Below are positions 1 through 14,700 of a stretch of 64,000 nucleotides of DNA, in pieces. Under the pieces are notes generated by a model, which was not told the origin of the DNA, made no database searches, and worked only from the letters and a program-made list of their open reading frames with translations. A program made the translations under genes and the position numbers. The stretch is from Seriola aureovittata (taxonomy: Eukaryota > Chordata > Actinopteri > Carangiformes > Carangidae), in contig NC_079366.1 in the NCBI RefSeq assembly GCF_021018895.1, positions 30,930,771-30,994,770 on the forward strand, in the 5' to 3' direction. Each line of letters starts with the position of its first letter. Within the stretch, counting starts at the first letter, position 1.

Positions 1-559
1 TAAAAGCACCCTTAAAACTTTCTACTCAGCTGCAGAGCGCAGAAACAAAAGAGCAAAAACATTAAACAGTAAAATATATAAATATAAAACACATATGTAC
101 AATATGAAGTAGAAGTAGAAGTAGTAGAAGTATAAACTGTCATGAAATGTAAATACTCATGTAAAGTGTAGAAGCTTCAGTACTTAAGTATTGATACTGT
201 TATTGAAACGTGTTTATTATTTAGCTACAGCTGCTGTTTACATGAGGAGGATTTTTAATTTATTTTATTACAGCCTTTTATTGTGTATATTTATATTTTA
301 GGATATCTTTCACATTTTTACTGTAAATATTGAATTAAAAAAAAAACTCTTATTTATATTTAAGCTATCTGTCCTGCAGTATTTACTTTGCTTTATCTTT
401 CTTTGTCATTTTTCTTCTTACAATGTTTGTTATAATGAGCAAAAGCTGAATCCCTCCTGTGTGAAAAGCTACATGGCAACAAATGTAATTCTGATTCTTT
501 TTGTTTACATTCAACACTTTTATTTTGAAAGATATCGGATGTCGTTGGTTGTTACTTAA

Positions 560-970
560 GCCCCCCCGGGGTGTTTCTCCCGCTGCTCCCCATCCATCCC
601 CCCGCTCCTCCTCCTCCCTCAGTCCGCAGCTGTGCGCCGCTGTATCGGCTGCTCGTGTCGCCCGCTCTCCTCGCCTCCTAACCGGCTTTCTTCACCGGGG
701 AACGCCGCTGGTCTGACCGTGTCCGTGGAACATCAGGGTGAAACATGAGTCCCGGGTCCCGGAGCTGGTCCCGGAGCTGGTCCCGGGTCTGGTCGTGTCT
801 GCTGAGCCTGAGTGTTTTGACCCGGGCTCTGGAGCTGGAGGAGCTGTTTGAGTTCGGAGAAGAAGCCGGAGACCTGTCGCTGCCGCCCGGCTCGGACTCC
901 ACCGCCGGGCTGCCCCTCAACGGATCTCTCTTCTTCTTCGGCGACACCGTCGACAAAGTTTACGTGAGTT
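560..970 (+). promoter_or_regulatory. nid1: CpG-rich promoter and 5' UTR region of nid1
   Basis: GC and CpG content rises sharply from about 560 compared with the AT-rich flank (1-540) and falls again after exon 1. C-rich tracts lie at 561-615 and repeated CpGs through 640-960. No convincing TATA box is placed at a sensible distance from the ATG at 745, which suggests a CpG-island type promoter. The transcription start is not determined. Confidence 0.5.
745..963 (+). CDS. nid1: nid1 exon 1: start codon, signal peptide, start of N-terminal globule
   Basis: Encodes residues 1-73 and ends in phase 0 at a GTGAGT donor. The ATG at 745 opens a Ser/Arg-rich n-region followed by a hydrophobic core ([11 protein letters not shown]), then a likely signal-peptidase site near residue 28, before the mature start rich in Leu and Glu (LEELFEFG). 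That matches the family's mature start, where an ELFPFG-type motif is usual. An NGS sequon lies near residue 59. No other in-frame ATG with a usable signal peptide is apparent upstream, so this start is preferred. Confidence 0.9.
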
Positions 971-2570
971 TAACGTCCAGTTGTCGGTGTGTTTAACGGG
1001 AAGGAGGGAAAATTTAACCGCCAGGTTCATTCATGAAAGAAGAGTCAGTGAAAAGAGTGGGACAGAAAAATCTGTCAAAATCCTCAAAACTGATCATCTC
1101 TATCAGTTTGAACTGAAAGTTGATCAACAAGTTAAACACAATTAATAAGACAAATAAATAAATAAATAAATAAAAAAGTTATTATAAATATAACTATCAA
1201 ATCCAAGTTAAAATGACTGAAATTCAAATCAAATTCGCCATAAGTTTAGATTTTAACATTTCTGTCGTTTATCATTCAAATTATAAAATGTCCAAAATAA
1301 TACGAAATCAAATGTGTCCGGAGATTAAAAGTTAAAAAATAAACTATCAAAGTGATAAAAAACAAACAGGTTTCTCAGCTTCACAACATGAAAAACAAAA
1401 AGCAGATAATTAATATTTTCACTTGATAACCAACATGAACCAGTGATGAAAGTTAAAACTGACAGAATCTCTTCATTTAAACCCTTAAATCTCTTAAAAC
1501 CTCAATTAAAGTTCTGTGGAAATGTAGAGAAAATAACTTTAATAAGTAAAATGACTGAGTTTTGATCACAAACGACAAAGTTTGTAAAGTTCTAATCTGT
1601 AACTTTTCCATATTAAAATGTCTAGAACTACTTTATACTAATAATACTAATATTTTAATCATGGTAACACTTCGTTTGCCTCAGTGTATTAGTTACAAAT
1701 GGACTTTTAAGTCACATTTTTAAGATTCACTTTTTCCACCTTGGTGGTTTTCAGCTCGTTATTTGAACCAGGTGAAGAATTTTAGTCGTGGGACGTCTGG
1801 ATCTGAAGTTATCAGAGGAAATGTTAGCGGCAGCTCGGCTCCCAGCTGCTCCTTTATGCTGAATCGCATCAGAGAAACTCTTATTTTTAACTTGAAACTG
1901 TTGATGAATAGTTTCTACTGGTTTTAATCCCCTGCTCTGTTTGTTGTGGAGAGGAGGAAACCTCTGAGGATAATTCAGCTGCTGAATCACTGAACGAACC
2001 AGGAGAAGCTGATAAATATGACGCTAAAGATGGTGAAGACAACAACTCCCATGATCCCACACTACTTCATGACGTCTCCGTCTTTTGTTATTGTTTTGGT
2101 TGAGAGACGCCTGGAGGCAGAAAATGACTCGTCGTACCTTTAAATCCCGTCACTCTGCTGAGGTTGTTAAAGATCATGTGTCTCCTCAGGAAAATTAAAG
2201 TAGATTTCAAGGGAGTTAATTAAGAGACGCTGACTTTACATTAACAGCTGTGATATTCAGGCAGACATTTTTTTTATAAGTGATGTTTGGATTTCCCTCC
2301 TTTTCACTTCATCTGATGTTTGTGGTTCAATCTTCCACTGAGACGATTTCACCTCCTTTCACTGGTTAAACTTCAGCTTCATTCAGCTGCTTCAAATGTT
2401 TCAGCTGTGAACACGCTTGATTGATCTAATCAATAAGTGAATTGTCTTGTCAGTTCGATCTTTGTGTGTGTGTGTGTGTGTTTACACCTGAAGGTTTTCT
2501 ATTGGATTGTAATCCCCCTCACATTTAAAAACTGTTTACAAAATAAGAGTCCTGCTGCTTTGGTTTCAGA

Positions 2571-2649
<79 letters not shown>

Positions 2650-2727
2650 TTTGAGGTGTTAAGTATGTGAACAGAGGCTGGAATGTGAGTCAATTAAAAG
2701 CCAACAAAGATAAGCCTTTTATCAGCC

Positions 2728-2764
<37 letters not shown>

Positions 2765-5700
2765 TCCTCAGGTCATGTGACAGCTAATCCTGATTGGAGC
2801 ATTTACACTTGGAGTTAAACTCAGATCTGTTTCTGTCTCCGACCTTCAGTTAAACTGGAGTTGATTTTATCGTCTTCAGAGATGAAAGAAGAATTAAACT
2901 TAAACTCCTGGTGGTTTTTTCCCGGAGCCTCAAATATAATAAAAATATAATAAATATAATTTTAAAAATATTTTATAATATTTATTTTTGTCATATCTGA
3001 CAGTAAATTAAATAACTGCAGGTTTTTATAAAGTTCAGATAAAACAAGTTCATTAAAGTCACAGTGCGCTCGGAGAAAGTGTAAATGGCATTTTTATATT
3101 TAAAAAAAAAACATTTTCTAAACTTAATGATTGATCGATTCATTGAGAAAATAATTGATCCAAAACAAAGAGAAGTTCAAACGGAGCGTTCGTCAGTTCG
3201 TCAGTTCGTCAGTTCGTCACTGTTGAGAATCGGTGGCAGGAAGTGTTAAAATCACAACCCTCGCTGTTACTACAGCTGCATCGATTAGTTTAATGATCAA
3301 TTAGAGGACTGTCAGGAAATACAGTGGCAGCTATTCTGATAATCAATTAATTGTTAAAGCTTCTAATTTGCAGCTTTTCTTTGTCATATCTGATGGTAAA
3401 GTCCATATTTTTGCATCTTGGACCAAACAGGCATTTTTCTAAACAAATCGACTAATCAATTAATGAAAAAAAAGATTATTATTAATGCTTCATCGAGTCT
3501 GTCTGGGTAAACTTCTCAACAGAGTCTGGTGTGGTTTGAACCTGAGGGAGACTTCAAGTCTGGTCCCTTTAGGAACTTGATAAATTGATTGTTTGAAGAG
3601 TTAAAGCTGCTGTAATCAATATTTGTATCATAGAAACGTATGAAATGATTGACCGATTGTAAAGGAGTCTTTGGTGTTGATGAACCGACAGAGAATCAGC
3701 AGCTCGTCGTCCTCGCTCTCGCAGCAGCAGCTGTTTTCAGAGGAACAGCTGTGCACAGCCTCCGTCCTCTACCTGTCGTCAGAGAGCAGCTGATGCGTTT
3801 CACCTGTGGAGCCGCTTGTCTCTTCACGACCTTTCCTAAGCTGCTGAGAGGTCGTTGAACCTTTCCCGACGCCCCGGTGCGTTCACGTCCACTGTTGTTC
3901 TTCCCTGTCGCAGCCGCTCCACCATTTGTTTTCCACCCCCCAGTTAAAAACAACAGGCCTCAGACCACACAGATCTCAGCGTCTCCACAGGAAGTTGACG
4001 GGACTCGGCGGTGAAGGTCTCGCTCCGGTCGCCTTCGTGTTTCACGTAATTTCAGACGCCGAGGGCCAAGCGTGTTTAATTCAGCGCAGGCATGTGATTC
4101 GCTGCTGTTGTTGGAGGATAAATCAGTTAAACAGTGTTCACCCCCACGGACAGGAAATGTATGGATGTCATGTGTCCTGTTGGTTTTACCCCACAAGCAG
4201 TCGACTGGTTAAATCTGTTCGTCCGGTGTGTTTGTTGAGAAGATACGCGTTTCTGCGCCGATACGAGACGACCTTACTTAGAGTCCGACATCCAAACACA
4301 AGCAGCTGAGCAAGAACTCGGTCTGAGTTATAAATAAATCACAAACCGTCTCATAAAAGAATAAATGAACGACGGTCAGATCAGACTTTTGATACCAGCT
4401 TCTGGTTCTTCACAGTTTCGTGTCCCTGTGGTTCGTTAAGACGTAAAACTTAGAGTCTGGTGATATTTTATATTCTTCATCTCGTCATTAAATCTCACGT
4501 GCAGCCAAACAAACTCTGAATGTCTCCGTAGCGATGCAGCTTGGTCCTCTATAAGGAGGAGGAGCTTAAATCAATTCTAAATGTAACAGGAAGCTGAACT
4601 GGACTGATTAATGATGATGATTAATCGCTGAGCGGCAGAGTTTTTAATGAGCTGGAGCCCAGATAAATTCATGAGTCAATCTTTCAGCATTTTTATCATA
4701 AATGTTTGAATTTTTAGCTGTTTTTTTTTAAGGTGAAGAAATTCTATTCGTCAGGAACATTTCAGCCTGTAGGGGGCAGCAGCAACTCCAGCTGGTGGCT
4801 TTACGGCTGCACCACATCCAGTTATTTTATCCACTTTTATCAAGATTCAGCCTGAAATATTCGGTACTTTTGGGAACTTTGGGTTCTCCACTAGATTTTA
4901 AAGTTCTCTGGGTTTTAATAATGTTTGTCTGAAGAACCCGAGTCTGTGACAGAACATGAGTCCGTGGCTTTTAATAATCTTTCTTTATTACGCTGCTTTT
5001 TTAATGCTCCTTTTCAAAAATCACATTTTATGTATTTCTTCTATTTCTATTTCTCCTTCTTATCTTTTTTCTTATTCTTGTTCTTTATTCTTTTGCAGTA
5101 TGTAAATCCCTTTAAATTCCCATGCTGTATAAAAAAACTGTCCTTGCTCAACAATGGGGATTTTCAGAGTAAAACGTCAGCTGTTGGTGTCCCTCAGCCT
5201 CTGCTGGGTTTTCTCACAGTGTGAAGCTCTAATAGGTTGCTGTGAATCTGTGGTCTATAAAGGACCCTCCCCCCCTTTTAAGTGTCTCTTCCTACCCCCT
5301 CCCACCCCCACCAGAATGAATGACATCCTGTTGGTCTGTGCCTCCCCAGTAATTACCAGTCCTCCGGGGACACTCCTCACCTTTTCTTTTGCATTTAAAG
5401 AAACTTGAGGACTGAAAGGTTGAAGTCAGATCTCCTGGCTCCGCTCCAGCTCTCTTCCTCTCACTCGGAGGTTTTTCCGGTCGTACGACGCTCCATCTCT
5501 GACAGGAAGCGGCGCGTCCCCGTGGAGTTAACACATCTGGAACGTATAGACACGAGACATCTGTCCTCTAAAACCAGATGGCAGCGCTCAGAGTGTTTCC
5601 TCCCTCCGCTGTTCTCACACTGATAATGATGATCTCAGGGGTCGGACATGTGTGATGTCAGCGACGTCCTGGCAAGTTTCCACCAGAGGAACATGTATTA

Positions 5701-8700
5701 TTACATGTAATGTAATGTTGGACGGTCTTTAACCGTCCAACTTTACAAACCTTTGCCTTTTAGTTCAACGTTAGTTTTTCAAGTTGTAACCTGTTAAATA
5801 CTTTTACATCTGCTTCACATTCCTGCTGCTGATTTTAAAAATTAGCTTTTAGATTGGTTTCCTTCCTTCCAGGCAGCCGTTAGAAAATTCTCACTAAATT
5901 TATATAATATATAATCTATATAATTATAGATCAGCTCTAGCTTCTATATTAATACTGTGAAAGTATCAAAGCCTCAGTCCACAGAGAAATGCACACAGCC
6001 TGTATTCAGAAACTGAGCCTTAAAACCAGCCGTCAGGACTTCTGGAACTTTGTGATGTCACAACAAAGCAGTCACCAAGCCCCGCCCACCTGGACCCACC
6101 ATCCAAACCTTGCAGGATTTGGTTTCTCTGAGTGTTTTTACCTGAAATCTATTGGATCACTCATAAAACAGTCAGCCAATCAGAAGAGTTTTTATCTTGT
6201 TAAGTTTCTGTTTACAGGCTGGTTTTTAGTAAATGGATAAAACATGTGCTTTGGTTCGTCTTTGTCTTCAACTTTAGTCTCTATACTCTAATTATCGGAA
6301 CTGAAACAGAAGCTTTTATAAACTGTTTGTGAATCAACGTCGGGACGAATCTGTTCTTGAAGAGTTGAACATAACGACATGAACGACTTCACTGCTGCTC
6401 CGTTAAAGGCACAAACTCTACGTAGCTGATGATGAACATGAAGAAGAAATGTTTATGTTCAGAGTGGACGGAGACCTGAGTCCGTCCTCGTCCTCTGTCC
6501 TCTGTCCTTTGTCCTCTGGGTTGGGAATGTGTTTATCTTGAGATCTGCCGTCTGTTCTGTCGCCTGTGAAGTCGGATACCTGCTGGTAGTCCTCGGCCTT
6601 TCACCCACAGAGGCAAGATAGGGGGTGGAGTAGGTTGGTGGTGGTGGGGGTGGGGGTGGTGGGGGGGGGGGGGGGGCACTCCAGGCTTTACAGAGGCACT
6701 CGAGCAAGAAAGCTTTCCTCTTTGTCTCTTATTTCCTCACCTTCCATGTCGCAGCATCATCTGAGAGTCTCAGAGAAGCTTCTTTCATCTGGTTTCAGGC
6801 TCTGACCTTTGAACTCTTTGCTGCTTCCGAACATTTGTTTCTTCTTGTTCGGACGTGGATTATTCTGTATCTTCAAATCAAACCAGTCGGCGGAGCTCGG
6901 TTTGTCAAATATCGTGGACTGTCCTGAACGAACTGCCTTCAGATTATCTTTGATTTAATAACTGATAAACTCTACGTTCACACTAACACACCTGAAAGCT
7001 CACATCACATGACCATTCACCACACTGGACATGTGCGAGTCGGTGTAAACAGGAAGTAGATTGTCTCCTCTGCAGTTGTAGCATTAAAACAGAGAACGTA
7101 AGTGAACAACAGCTGCTAGCAAACACAACGTCGGCTAAACGTCACAGTGTTTTAGCGTCGACCTGATTTTCATTTTCAACCGAAATTTAACGTCGGTCCA
7201 ACGTTAGAGTTGTTAGAGTCCAACGTCTTTCTGGTGTTACATCGATGCCCGGTGCATGCTGGGAAAGTGGCACCTTGAAGCTGCTAAGAAACTTCACTGC
7301 AGTGAATAAATGACAGACGCTTTGAGGACAGGTTTCCTCTGCTGCTGCTGAACGTCCTCAGTGTGAAACATGGCCGCTCTGTTTCAGCTGGACGAGGCTC
7401 TGTAGGGAAAAAACAAGCGTGTTGATGCTGCCTGAAGCAGATGTGTGTTTACACAGGTGGAGGGAAACATTTGGTCGTTATATAAGAGTCTCATTTGACT
7501 GAATACGTGTCAGAGAAATGATCCAAAGACATAAAGCTCAGATAAAGTTCAACATATAATTCGACCGTAGAGTCAAACTTTCCTCTTTCCCTTCACATTC
7601 TGCAGCAGGAACAAACGACACGTGTTAAAGGCTTGTTGTATGTTACGGTCAGACATGGCGGTTTGTGTCTGTTCACCTCTGAGAGGCCTCCTGAGTCGAA
7701 CATTAACCATCTGAGTATGTGTGGCATTCTGGGAAACACGGTCCCATAATCCTTCAGTAAATAATAACAGGCGCAGCGTGGAGCCTGTCTGCTGTGTTCC
7801 CACTGAGCAGCAAAGCCTGATGGGATATTAACGACACTCTGGTTTGGCTTAAAGTTCACTGCAAACTTTTAAGAAGTTTGGCATGAACGACATCACATTC
7901 CTCTTGGCCCCGCCCCCTCAGGTAGCTGTGCAACAGGTATCATTAACCAGCAGCCATTTTGAAGCCATTAGCACGTTGCTAACAGTGTCATTTTCACAAA
8001 CACAGAGCAGTTTGAAGCCCCGAGGGTCGAGGTTCACTAAGTGCAGCCTCTGTCGTCTTGTTTGAACTCAGGTGACAATCAGGTTCAGATCACACGGCAG
8101 CTTCTCTATGATCTGCATCGAGCCCCAGAACCAGTTCTCTGGATCAGTACCTGCACCCAGGTGTGTGCTGTGTCAGACAGAACAACATCTACTCATTTAA
8201 TAAACATCTTAATATTGTATTTAGAGGCAAAGTCAGTCTCTGGAGTCTCAGGGCAGTTTCCTCCTTTTCCTGGTTGTTAATCCAGACTTGACTTCAACAC
8301 ACTAACTCGACCCAGTGGCCTCTGGGTAAAAACTGGAGTGTTAGCAGGCAGCTATTTATCATTTAACCAGAGGTGGAAGAAGCACTCACATCCTTTAGTT
8401 TAGTTAAAGTAGAAATACCATCATATAAAAATACTTACAGTATATATATATATAATACTACAGAGGTAAACTCTGATCCAGGTCCTGAAAGATGATTAAA
8501 AAATAGAATAAAATAAAATAAAAAAATCTTATTCACATGGGTTGATTTTTTGTGCACACAAGTTCAAGCCCTGAAAGGCAAGTGATTTCTTTTCAGGGAA
8601 GAAAGACAAAAACAAAAAAACAAAAATTCTTTTCACTTTTGTCTCTGGGCATATTTTCACAGATTTAAAGAAATTTGAAAAATTATACTGTAAAAAAATA

Positions 8701-11700
8701 AATAAATCAGTTGCCTCTCAGGGCTTCCGTATAATCTTGTAAAATAAGGTCAAAATAGTGATTATTTTCATTTCATGCTTCACTTCATTAAACCTGACGA
8801 CACAAATCCTCCTTATTATGATATTATGTCTCTCTGATTTCTCTTCACCACATTATGTTGTTTTACAATCTATAAAGCTGAAACAATAAATCCAAAGAAA
8901 CTTAATCTGCAAATATTCTATAATAATCAATGAATTGTTTAAAAAAAAAAAAAGTCAAATATTTTCTGGTTCCAGCTTCTGAAATGTGAGTTTAATGTTC
9001 ATGATTGTATATTTGGGTCTAAATTAATGATTCATCAATAAAATGATTGTTAGTTGCAGTTTTAATATGTACAGTTAGTAAAATATTCCTAAGTGTCACA
9101 TGGTTCCTTCACACTGGTGATATTTACAGAAAAATAAGTTCCTGTCTTGTCATGTGAAGTGAAACGGTCATGGTGGATATTAAAGCTGAAAACGAATGTT
9201 TCTGACACTTTGGCAGAACAAGACAAAAGAATCTTATTGAGACGTGAACTGAAGCTGTTTTGTCTGAGTCCTCGGACAGAGACGATACACTCTGGTTACA
9301 CTTCACGGTCACAGTCGGCGGAGCTCTGGCCTCAAACAGTTACTTGTGGCATTTGCTCGCATTCAGTTCAAGGCGGATTTGAGTTAATGGTGTTAAAGAG
9401 ATCCTTTTCTTCTGAGTGAATGGGAAGTTGTTGTGCAGAATTCCTGTGGGCTGACAAAGCGAGCAGAGCTGCAGAGGGAGGTCGAGCTGGAGGAGAGTCC
9501 TGAACCTTTGCTGCAGGTTTTAATTGGAGATCCTGCTGAACTCTCTGTTCCCGTCTGTGAAACACCAGCCGACCTTCAGTCACTCCTCAGTCTGACTCCA
9601 ACATCCAGACTTTTAAAACAAGTTAACAAATCACATCTGCCTCCTCTCCTCCTCCTCCTCCTTCTGTGTGTCTTTATTCCTTCATGGTCACAGCTGATAT
9701 TTTCCCAGCAGATCAAGTTGTAAGAAACTAAGTTGTCAGTGTGATGTTCTTGTATTTATTTTGCTTTCTGATAACCATGAGATATGAAGTCATAATTATT
9801 AGATCCTGCCTCATAATAATAAAAGTAAACACAGTTTATCATGGGTATAACATAGTAATTCATAATTATTCTCATGATTATGAGATATTACTTTAAAAAC
9901 AATTAGGAGGTATATATATATATATATATTTTTTTTTTTTCAAGTGGCAGAAATGAACTTCCGTACGAACATGAACATGATCCACAGGAATTTTACTGAA
10001 GTCTGATCCTTCGTTAACAAACCAACATCATCTACTTCCTGTTCCAGATTAACACCAATGGATTTGTGGCTGCGGTCGAGCCTCCGGCTGAGAAGGAGTA
10101 CCTGGGGAAGATGCCCGCCAATTTCAAAATGATGGCCGCCCTCCTGGGAAACCTGGACAACAGTGATGGACGGGGAAAAGTCTTTTTCAGGCAGGACAGC
10201 AGCCCGGACGTGTTGAGGCGAGCCGGTAAGCACGTCAGGCAAGCTTTCCCCAGAGACGAAGGAGTGGAGCCCAACAGTGCCTTCATCGTCACCTGGATGA
10301 ACATGGCCGCCCAGGGGACGTCGGGACGAGGGGACGGAGTGGACGCCAAGGTGAGCCACGTTGGGTTTTCAGGAAGCAGAAAGGTGGTTTCATATTATCA
10401 AATTAATATTGGCGTGTATCACATAATCTTTCCACCACAAAGCACAGACAGGTTCATTTTCACTTTAACAGGCTTTTCAGATTTTTGCATAGTGGCTTTT
10501 TGAGCTAAATGCTAACATTAGCTTACCAATACGCTCACATTGACATTGCTACCATGCTGATCTTTAGCAGGTGTAGTGTTCAGCATGGTCACTGTCTTAA
10601 GTTTAATGTGCAACATTAGTTTTGCAGATGTTTGGACATACTCACCTGCTCATCAACATCTGATTTGTTCTTTCAGAGAAACACCTTCCAGCTGGTTGTG
10701 GTTTCCATGGCGTCGTCCTCCTGTGCCATTCTCTTGTACCCCAGAGATGGTCTTCAGTTCCTCTCCACGTCAGTCGATGGTGAGAGTAAGCTGCTAGAGG
10801 CCGGCTTCAGTGAAGGCATGGTGTCGGGCTGGTTCTGGAAAACCACACAGGGGACGTACTTTAAAACCACCACCGATGAAGAGACCTCCATCCGGGATCT
10901 TACTGAGTATGAATCTGGTGCCACTGGTTGACAGTTGGTGATGTTTGTACTTTATAAGATACACAAAAAGTAATTTACAACCTTTACAATGAATTGATAG
11001 ACCCAGATAGCAAATTTTAACTTCTGGTCCAACCTATGGCTGGGTCCTCGGTCCGAGTGTGGCCCATATACGTCCACATCTGGGCAGAGTCCGGCGGGTA
11101 TCCTCCGGTATTGACTGACAGGCGGAAGATTTTCTGTGTGTGCGATAGAATTGGTCCAGATGTGGAAATAGTGTCTTACAGTTGTGCTGTATATGGGCCA
11201 GATTCGGGCCGTGAACCGGGCGTATACTAGGAAGAAGAAAACAAACATGTGGTCCAAGTATGGGCTGGATTTATTGTGCTATCTGTGAATGAATCTACAT
11301 CTATGTTCAGTACAGCGGGAAAGTAATAACATACAGAATAAATTTACCAAAAATAAAAACAGTTTTCATTCGAACTAGTGACGTTTCAATGCTTAAATCA
11401 AATTACACTTTGGATAAGTTGTGTTTATAACCAATAAACATTATTTCCAGAAGTGGTACTATTACAAGTTATTGGATCAAATTGTCTCTGAGACCCTCGA
11501 AAGATCAGCCTTCTCCAGAAACAGTCAACCAGAGACTGTTTCGTTACAGCTTCAAAACACCAGAAATGATCATGAAGTTATCACACAGCTCTGTCTCAGT
11601 CTGATATTTACATCACAAAGTTACTATTGTTATCCAAGGTGTTAAAACCTGTGTAGACCCATGTCTTGCTCAATTTCTGTCTTTGTACCCCTTGAAAAGG

Positions 11701-14700
11701 TCTTACATCAGTTGGAGAGAATTTGCAGTCAAGTATACCATTGGTTCGCAATTTACTACCTAAGATTTCAGCTGTAAAGAACATACTGTAGATGTGATGA
11801 GGAGCTGGGACCTTCCACTGATTCTTCTTCCTTCCTGTATCCAATCAGGAAGACGAACTCTGGACGAAAAGGAGTTTGGGTGTACGAGATCGGTGCCTCG
11901 CCGATCTTTGTTGCCATCACACCCGGAATGCTCCCTAACCTTCCTGAGGAGGAAAAAGGTACCACCGAACCTCCTGTGACCACAGAACCACCTGTGACCA
12001 TGTTACCAAGGCAACCTGATGAGGAGCAGGAGGTGGACTTCTCAATCTATGAAACCCAGACGTTGACGACAACTGAAGCGGTGCCAGAAGAAAAGGAGGA
12101 GTTTCCAACTGAGACTCCCAACGAGTACAAACCGGGCTACCCAGAGGCTGAGACCATCTCACCTGGGTATACCGAACCAGATGATGAAGAACCGGACCAG
12201 TTTGAGCCAGAATACCCTGAATCTGAGACTGTCAGACCAACATACACCAGCCCTGAAACGGTTCCGTCAAGGTACCCGGACCAGCCTGAGCCGAGATACC
12301 CTGACCAAACCGAGACCAGATACACCATCCCTGAACCCAGTGAACCTAGATACTCTCCAGTACAGCCAAGGGACCCTGATCCAGTCCAACCACGATACAC
12401 CAACCCTGAACCAGTCCAGCCAAGGTACCCTGACCCTGAACCAGTCCAACCAGTGCCCCCCCATTCACAGCCCCAGCACCCCCAAATCGTTGTGGTGGAT
12501 GAAGACGAAGATCTGGATGTGAATGGTAAATCACTAACTGTCAAAACCTTTGTGCTTAAAGATCCTGAACAAAGTGGTAAAGATCATAATCTTCTTCAGT
12601 GATCCCGTCCAGAACTTCTGTTAAATCAGTTTTACCTCAGTGAAGCTGATCGATTTCGTTCTTTGGTTCTTTTCAGTGTTTGCGTACAATTTGGAGACGT
12701 GCGCCCACAACAGGCACAAATGCTCTGCTTTTGCCGACTGCCGGGATTACAGCGGCGGGTACTGCTGCCACTGCAGACCTGGTTTCTACGGTAACGGGAA
12801 GGACTGTGTCGCAGAAGGTGAGAAGCATTTTCGGTTTTACTTAAAATGCAAAGACAGATTGTGTCAAACACTAACGTTATCCCACAGTTATAACAGAGTG
12901 TAATCGAGACTAGGGAGTCAACTAGAGAATAAAAGCAAAGATTGGAGATAAGAAATCAAATTTATATAGCAGAACTTTTTTTCATTTTCCCATGATGCCT
13001 CTCATACTAACCCACAGGAGGGGTCCTGATCTCCAGGTTCAGAATCACTACAAAGACAACCAGCAATTCTTAAACTAAAAAAGCTGGGACTAGACAATAT
13101 TTGGCATATTCTAGTTGTCCTGTGTGTTGTATGTTCCTGTACATACAGTATTGTAGGCGAAACCAGTATCTCAGAATATTTAAGTCTTTAGCATCAGTAG
13201 CAGATAATGACAGATTTGATGTTCTAGCCTTCTAGAAAGACTGATGAAAGACACTGTCTATAAGAATTTACACTGAGGAGTGGAGCAGAAGGACTTTATA
13301 AGTGCCATCAGTATCTTGTCATCACTATGTCACAACATCCCAACACGACCTCTAACACGACACTATCAGCAGCTCCTCATCAAATCTGTGTTGTTTTTCC
13401 AGGCAAACCACAGAGGATGAATGGAAAGGTGAACGGTCGAGTGTTCGTAGGGAACTCGCCTTCTCCCATAGAGCTCATTAACAACGACTTGCACTCATAT
13501 GTGGTGGCCAATGACGGACGGGCCTACGTGGCCATCAGCAGCATCCCCGAAGGCGTGGGCCCCTCCCTGCAACCGCTGTCCTCCCTGGGAGGAGTCATCG
13601 GCTGGGCCTTCGCCCTGGAGCAGCCGGGCTACCAGAACGGCTTCAGTCTGATTGGTGGGGAGACGTGTTGTTGTTGATCGTTGTGTTAGATGCTGATTTT
13701 TAACCATTAGCATTGCTTGCAGGCTGGGTTGTTGCTAATGCTAATCTACAAGCTGTATAGCACAAACAGACTGTAAATCTAAAGGCTACGTTCAATTATT
13801 TGGAGAATACGCAGTAGATACATATTGTTATGTGTTGTCTTAAAAGGCATCCGATCATGAACCCCGATGTCCCTGGTGGTGTTTTCTCTCATGTCCATGC
13901 AGGTGGCGTGTTTTCCCGGCAGGCTGAGGTGATCTTCCAGCCTGGAAACGAGCGTCTGAGCATCAAGCAGCAGTTTAAAGGAATCGACGAACACGACCAC
14001 CTGGTTGTGAGCACGGAGCTGGAGGGACATGTGCCCGCCATCCTGCCGGGATCCTCCGTCCAGATCAACCCGTACAAAGAGATCTACCAGTACGACAGAA
14101 ACTGTAAGCGCAGTAATCAACGAAAACCAAAACTGATGAAGTGGTGCAGTGGGAATCTGCCGTGCTGAGGTATTGATTGTTTTTTTTCCTTCTCCCAGTG
14201 ATCACTTCCTCCTCCAACCGCGACTACACCGTCACCTCCCCTGACGGCACTGTCGAGACCAGAAGCTACCAGTGGCGTCAGACCGTCACCTTCCAGAGCT
14301 GCCCACACGACGAGGCCACCAGGGCGGCGCCGTCCACCCAGCAGCTCAGCGTGGACCAGATCTTCGTGATGTTCGACACCAGCAACCTCCTGATCCGCTA
14401 CGCCATGAGCAACAAGATCGGCTCCGTCCACAGTGAGTTCAAACACCTCCGCACGATGAAATGTTACAGAGAGGAAAACCAACCTGAAAAGGTTTGGAAA
14501 GAAGAACCCGCAAGAAATCAAATATTTAAATTCCTGATCTGAACGACTGTGTTCATCTCATAAATAATGACACTTTTCTTCTCATACTATTGATGCACAC
14601 TTCCAACCATTGTGATACCAGATCATAATTATAAGGGATGGAAGTCACAATAGTTCTTTTTATATCCCTAATTAGATTACTTAGAGGGACGACGTTGATT

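Larger units (their letters stand above)
964..10047 (+). other. nid1: nid1 intron 1 (9.1 kb)
   Basis: Holds interspersed repeats at about 1560-2110, 6969-7130 and 8368-8446, TG and CA microsatellites at 2573-2648 and 2729-2762, a G-rich tract at 6621-6676, a four-fold 8-bp tandem repeat (GTTCGTCA) at about 3188-3220, and simple AT-rich sequence. The short open frames on both strands have no recognisable protein content. Stretches at 5300-5430 and 9430-9720 look non-repetitive and might hold regulatory sequence, which needs cross-species comparison to tell. Confidence 0.8.

Noticed and set aside
5154..5408. Open frame of 84 codons in intron 1 with a hydrophobic start
   Set aside because: Looks signal-peptide-like by chance; no homology, no splice context, and it lies within the nid1 intron.
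9940..10359. Minus-strand open frame of 139 codons opposite nid1 exon 2
   Set aside because: The plus strand encodes the NIDO domain with correct splice sites, so the minus frame is a by-product.
12137..12544. Minus-strand open frame of 135 codons opposite nid1 exon 4
   Set aside because: Shadow of the Pro/Glu/Tyr-rich linker on the other strand; Gly/Ser/Trp-rich composition is simply its complement.
14117..14521. Minus-strand open frame of 134 codons opposite nid1 exon 8
   Set aside because: Complement of the G2 exon; no homology recognised.
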